This document shows, piece by piece, positions 41,818 through 43,231 of a stretch of 43,231 bases of DNA. Source of the stretch: an uncultured Bacteroidales bacterium. Its GTDB lineage: Bacteria > Bacteroidota > Bacteroidia > Bacteroidales > Bacteroidaceae. The stretch is taken from NCBI GenBank assembly GCA_902775975.1, contig CACYOC010000022.1, positions 1 to 43,231 of the forward strand. The letters run 5' to 3'. The first letter of the stretch is position 1; each line of letters begins with the position of its first letter. The position numbers were made by a program, and so were the translations under genes. The notes under the pieces are model-generated. The model made no database searches and was not told the origin of the DNA. It saw only the letters and a program-made list of their open reading frames with translations.

Positions 41818-41835
41818 AAATTCTCTAGAGAATTT
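41818..41835. repeat. 18-bp perfect palindrome, copy 2
   Basis: Identical to the copy at 41753-41770. The 65-bp period is close to six helical turns, so a dimeric regulator could bind both copies on one DNA face; no function is known. Confidence 0.9.
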
Positions 41836-42057
41836 TTCAGCAAAACTATACTTCATAACCGTCATGGCGTTAAAACGCAGGCTGCAAGAGCTACTTACGC
41901 AGCTAACCCAAAGTACCTCTTCAAGGAAAGAGGTTAATAGTCATTATATTCTTATAACCTTTTCGATTTTTGTTGCTATTGCTCTATATTCTGTTGTTTT
42001 CTTTTTAGGTCAGCCATCACCATTCGGATGGTGTTTCGTTTAATCCCTTCAGGACAC

Positions 42058-42330
42058 CTACTCTTTACTTTTTTCAACGTTGCGCCCTTGGTCAACAGAC
42101 ACGTTATCCGTTAGGATAGAAGAGTCTTTTTCTTGACACTTTTCTAATTGACTTCTATTCCTAGGAATGTCGGCAAACTCAGTACTCAGATTGTCGAATA
42201 GAATCTTTTCTTCATCTGTAATCGCCATCAGTCCATGTCCTATTTCCCTATGCCACTTCCTTAGTGCAATCTCATCATGGTCACCATCCATGAAGGGGAA
42301 GCGTTTGTTCTGAATCACAAATATCTTCAT
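42058..42330 (-). CDS. Small hypothetical protein overlapping the recQ end
   Basis: This 90-aa open frame starts 50 bases inside the 3' end of recQ in another frame and ends before a large intergenic region. It contains MKIFVIQNKRFPFMDGDHDE and an ITDEEKILFDNLSTEFADI segment and is charged, with no signal peptide. No family was recognised. It may be a real gene coupled to recQ, or a chance frame; its length and sensible composition favour a real gene only weakly. Confidence 0.4.
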   Translation of the reverse strand: MKIFVIQNKRFPFMDGDHDEIALRKWHREIGHGLMAITDEEKILFDNLSTEFADIPRNRSQLEKCQEKDSSILTDNVSVDQGRNVEKSKE

Positions 42331-43231
42331 CTATGACGTAAGTCGTTCCTTGTATGGTTATTTTGTTCTTATGTTTCTTTTTGGTTTCTTCTTTAGGTTC
42401 TGATGAAGAGACAGAGGTAGCAGTAACCTCCTTGAACGTAAGTTCCGTTTCCGCTGGCGCATATTGTTTAATCACCTCAATAAATCGTTTGCCGTAGGTG
42501 TCGCGTTTATGTTCACCTATGCCAAACGTATTGCCAAAGGCTGCAAGCGTTGTAGGCATATCGGTGGCCAGCGCATGCAGCGTCTTGTCTGACATTACGA
42601 CGAATGCAGGATAGCCTATTTCGTCAGCAATCTCTTTCCGCAGCACCTTCAGCCGCTCAAACAGTTCAGTATTCTCACTCTGACCACTAACAGTCACTGC
42701 TGAAACCTCTTGTTCCAGCATTTGCTTACGACGGGCTTTTACACTATAGTCTTCGCGGCTGATGACAACTAACTGTACTCGTGTTTTCCCGTGAATAACA
42801 TCCTTTCCAAGTTGCGTAACATGCAGATGACTGTCCTCATTATAGGCAATCTCGATGAATCCCATCTGCAACATCTGTAGCAGATAGTCGTGCCAGTCTC
42901 TTATGGGAACATCCCTGCCTGCCGCAAAGGTCTTGATCTGATTGTAACCGCGCGACACGACTTCTGGTGAGAAACTCCCGTGCAGAATGTCTATCGTCAG
43001 CGTGAATCCCACTTGCTCGCCCGTCCTCAGTATGGCAGAAAGAGCCTTCTGAACGAGTTCTGTTCCGTCAAATGTCTGTGGTGGCGTATGGCAAACGTCG
43101 CAGTTGCCACAACTCTTATCGCTGGTCTCACCGAAATAGTTCAGCAGGATGCGTCGCCTGCAAACCTGAGCCTCGGCATACTCCTGCATCCGTTGTAGTT
43201 TCTCCGCATTGATTTCCCGCTGTCCGCTTTC
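42281..43231 (-). CDS. recQ: ATP-dependent DNA helicase RecQ, C-terminal part
   Basis: The frame is open to the window edge, so the N-terminal helicase domains are missing. The visible 316 residues hold the zinc-binding region (QVCRRRILLNYFGE and CGNCDVC), the RQC winged-helix domain (about YNQIKTFAAGRDVP through HVTQLGKDVIHGK) and the HRDC domain (ELFERLKVLRKEIADEIGYP through GKRFIEVIKQYAP). RecQ unwinds DNA in recombination and fork repair. The C-terminal tail after HRDC is charged and variable. The last 50 bases overlap a small frame on the same strand. Confidence 0.95.
   Translation of the reverse strand, partial: ESGQREINAEKLQRMQEYAEAQVCRRRILLNYFGETSDKSCGNCDVCHTPPQTFDGTELVQKALSAILRTGEQVGFTLTIDILHGSFSPEVVSRGYNQIKTFAAGRDVPIRDWHDYLLQMLQMGFIEIAYNEDSHLHVTQLGKDVIHGKTRVQLVVISREDYSVKARRKQMLEQEVSAVTVSGQSENTELFERLKVLRKEIADEIGYPAFVVMSDKTLHALATDMPTTLAAFGNTFGIGEHKRDTYGKRFIEVIKQYAPAETELTFKEVTATSVSSSEPKEETKKKHKNKITIQGTTYVIDEDICDSEQTLPLHGW

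Larger units (their letters stand above)
41647..42057. other. Intergenic region with two identical palindromes, no gene seen
   Basis: This 411-bp region has no open frame that looks coding. It holds the palindrome AAATTCTCTAGAGAATTT twice (41753-41770 and 41818-41835) and a CACCAT-TCGG-ATGGTG hairpin at 42018-42033 followed by TTTCGTTT. The hairpin could end a plus-strand transcript, but no plus-strand gene is near. Confidence 0.6.

Noticed and set aside
1-43231. CRISPR array
   Set aside because: The repeats found are heptamers, palindromes or a single TR/VR pair; none has regular repeats with unique spacers.

Overview
The window is one end of an integrated tailed phage (about positions 1-25,280) joined to chromosomal DNA of a Bacteroidales host, most likely a Prevotellaceae member. 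The evidence for the host is the repeated promoter pattern TTTG-N19/20-TAnnTTTG typical of Bacteroidetes, a TamB/lipoprotein-TamA pair, A-rich leaders instead of strong Shine-Dalgarno sites, and Prevotella-like dispersed repeats. The species cannot be named from sequence reading alone.

Prophage, left to right. A cut gene at the left edge; a first late operon (618-6111) with an unknown structural protein, the portal, a probable connector and probable neck/tail-completion genes; a second operon (6166-13155) of five large, probably tail-tip or receptor-binding proteins, one with collagen-like repeats and the last being the target of a diversity-generating retroelement (DGR). The DGR follows: variable repeat 12989-13107 in the target gene, two hairpins, a promoter, template repeat 13337-13455, and a reverse transcriptase 13614-14864. 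All 14 differences between the two 119-bp repeats fall on template adenines. Two small unknown genes come next, then a lysis cassette (holin, GH24 lysozyme, Rz-like spanin), a small membrane protein with its own promoter, a 1507-aa tape measure protein, a tail protein, and a tyrosine integrase on the opposite strand beside a tRNA-Met gene that marks the right attachment site. Terminase and major capsid protein were not recognised; they probably lie left of the window. Four phage promoters share the exact layout GTATTTTTA-N18-TAnnTTTGC, which differs from the host-like promoters in front of the DGR template and the small membrane gene. This suggests that late genes are switched on together while the retroelement can be transcribed separately.

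Chromosome (25,281-43,231). tRNA-Met, a TetR regulator, FabG, an RluA-type pseudouridine synthase with a 7-bp tandem repeat inside its coding region, TamB and a TamA-like lipoprotein, an unknown 198-aa protein, carboxynorspermidine dehydrogenase-like protein, RecA, an exported protein with a BamE-like C-terminus (opposite strand), DnaK behind a sigma-54-like promoter, an intergenic region with two identical 18-bp palindromes, a small hypothetical gene, and the C-terminal part of RecQ running off the right edge.

The most notable system is the DGR: its reverse transcriptase has FVDN where xxDD is expected, no Avd-like accessory gene is visible, and a run of ten G sits at the reverse transcriptase stop so that loss of one G would fuse it in frame to the next gene.
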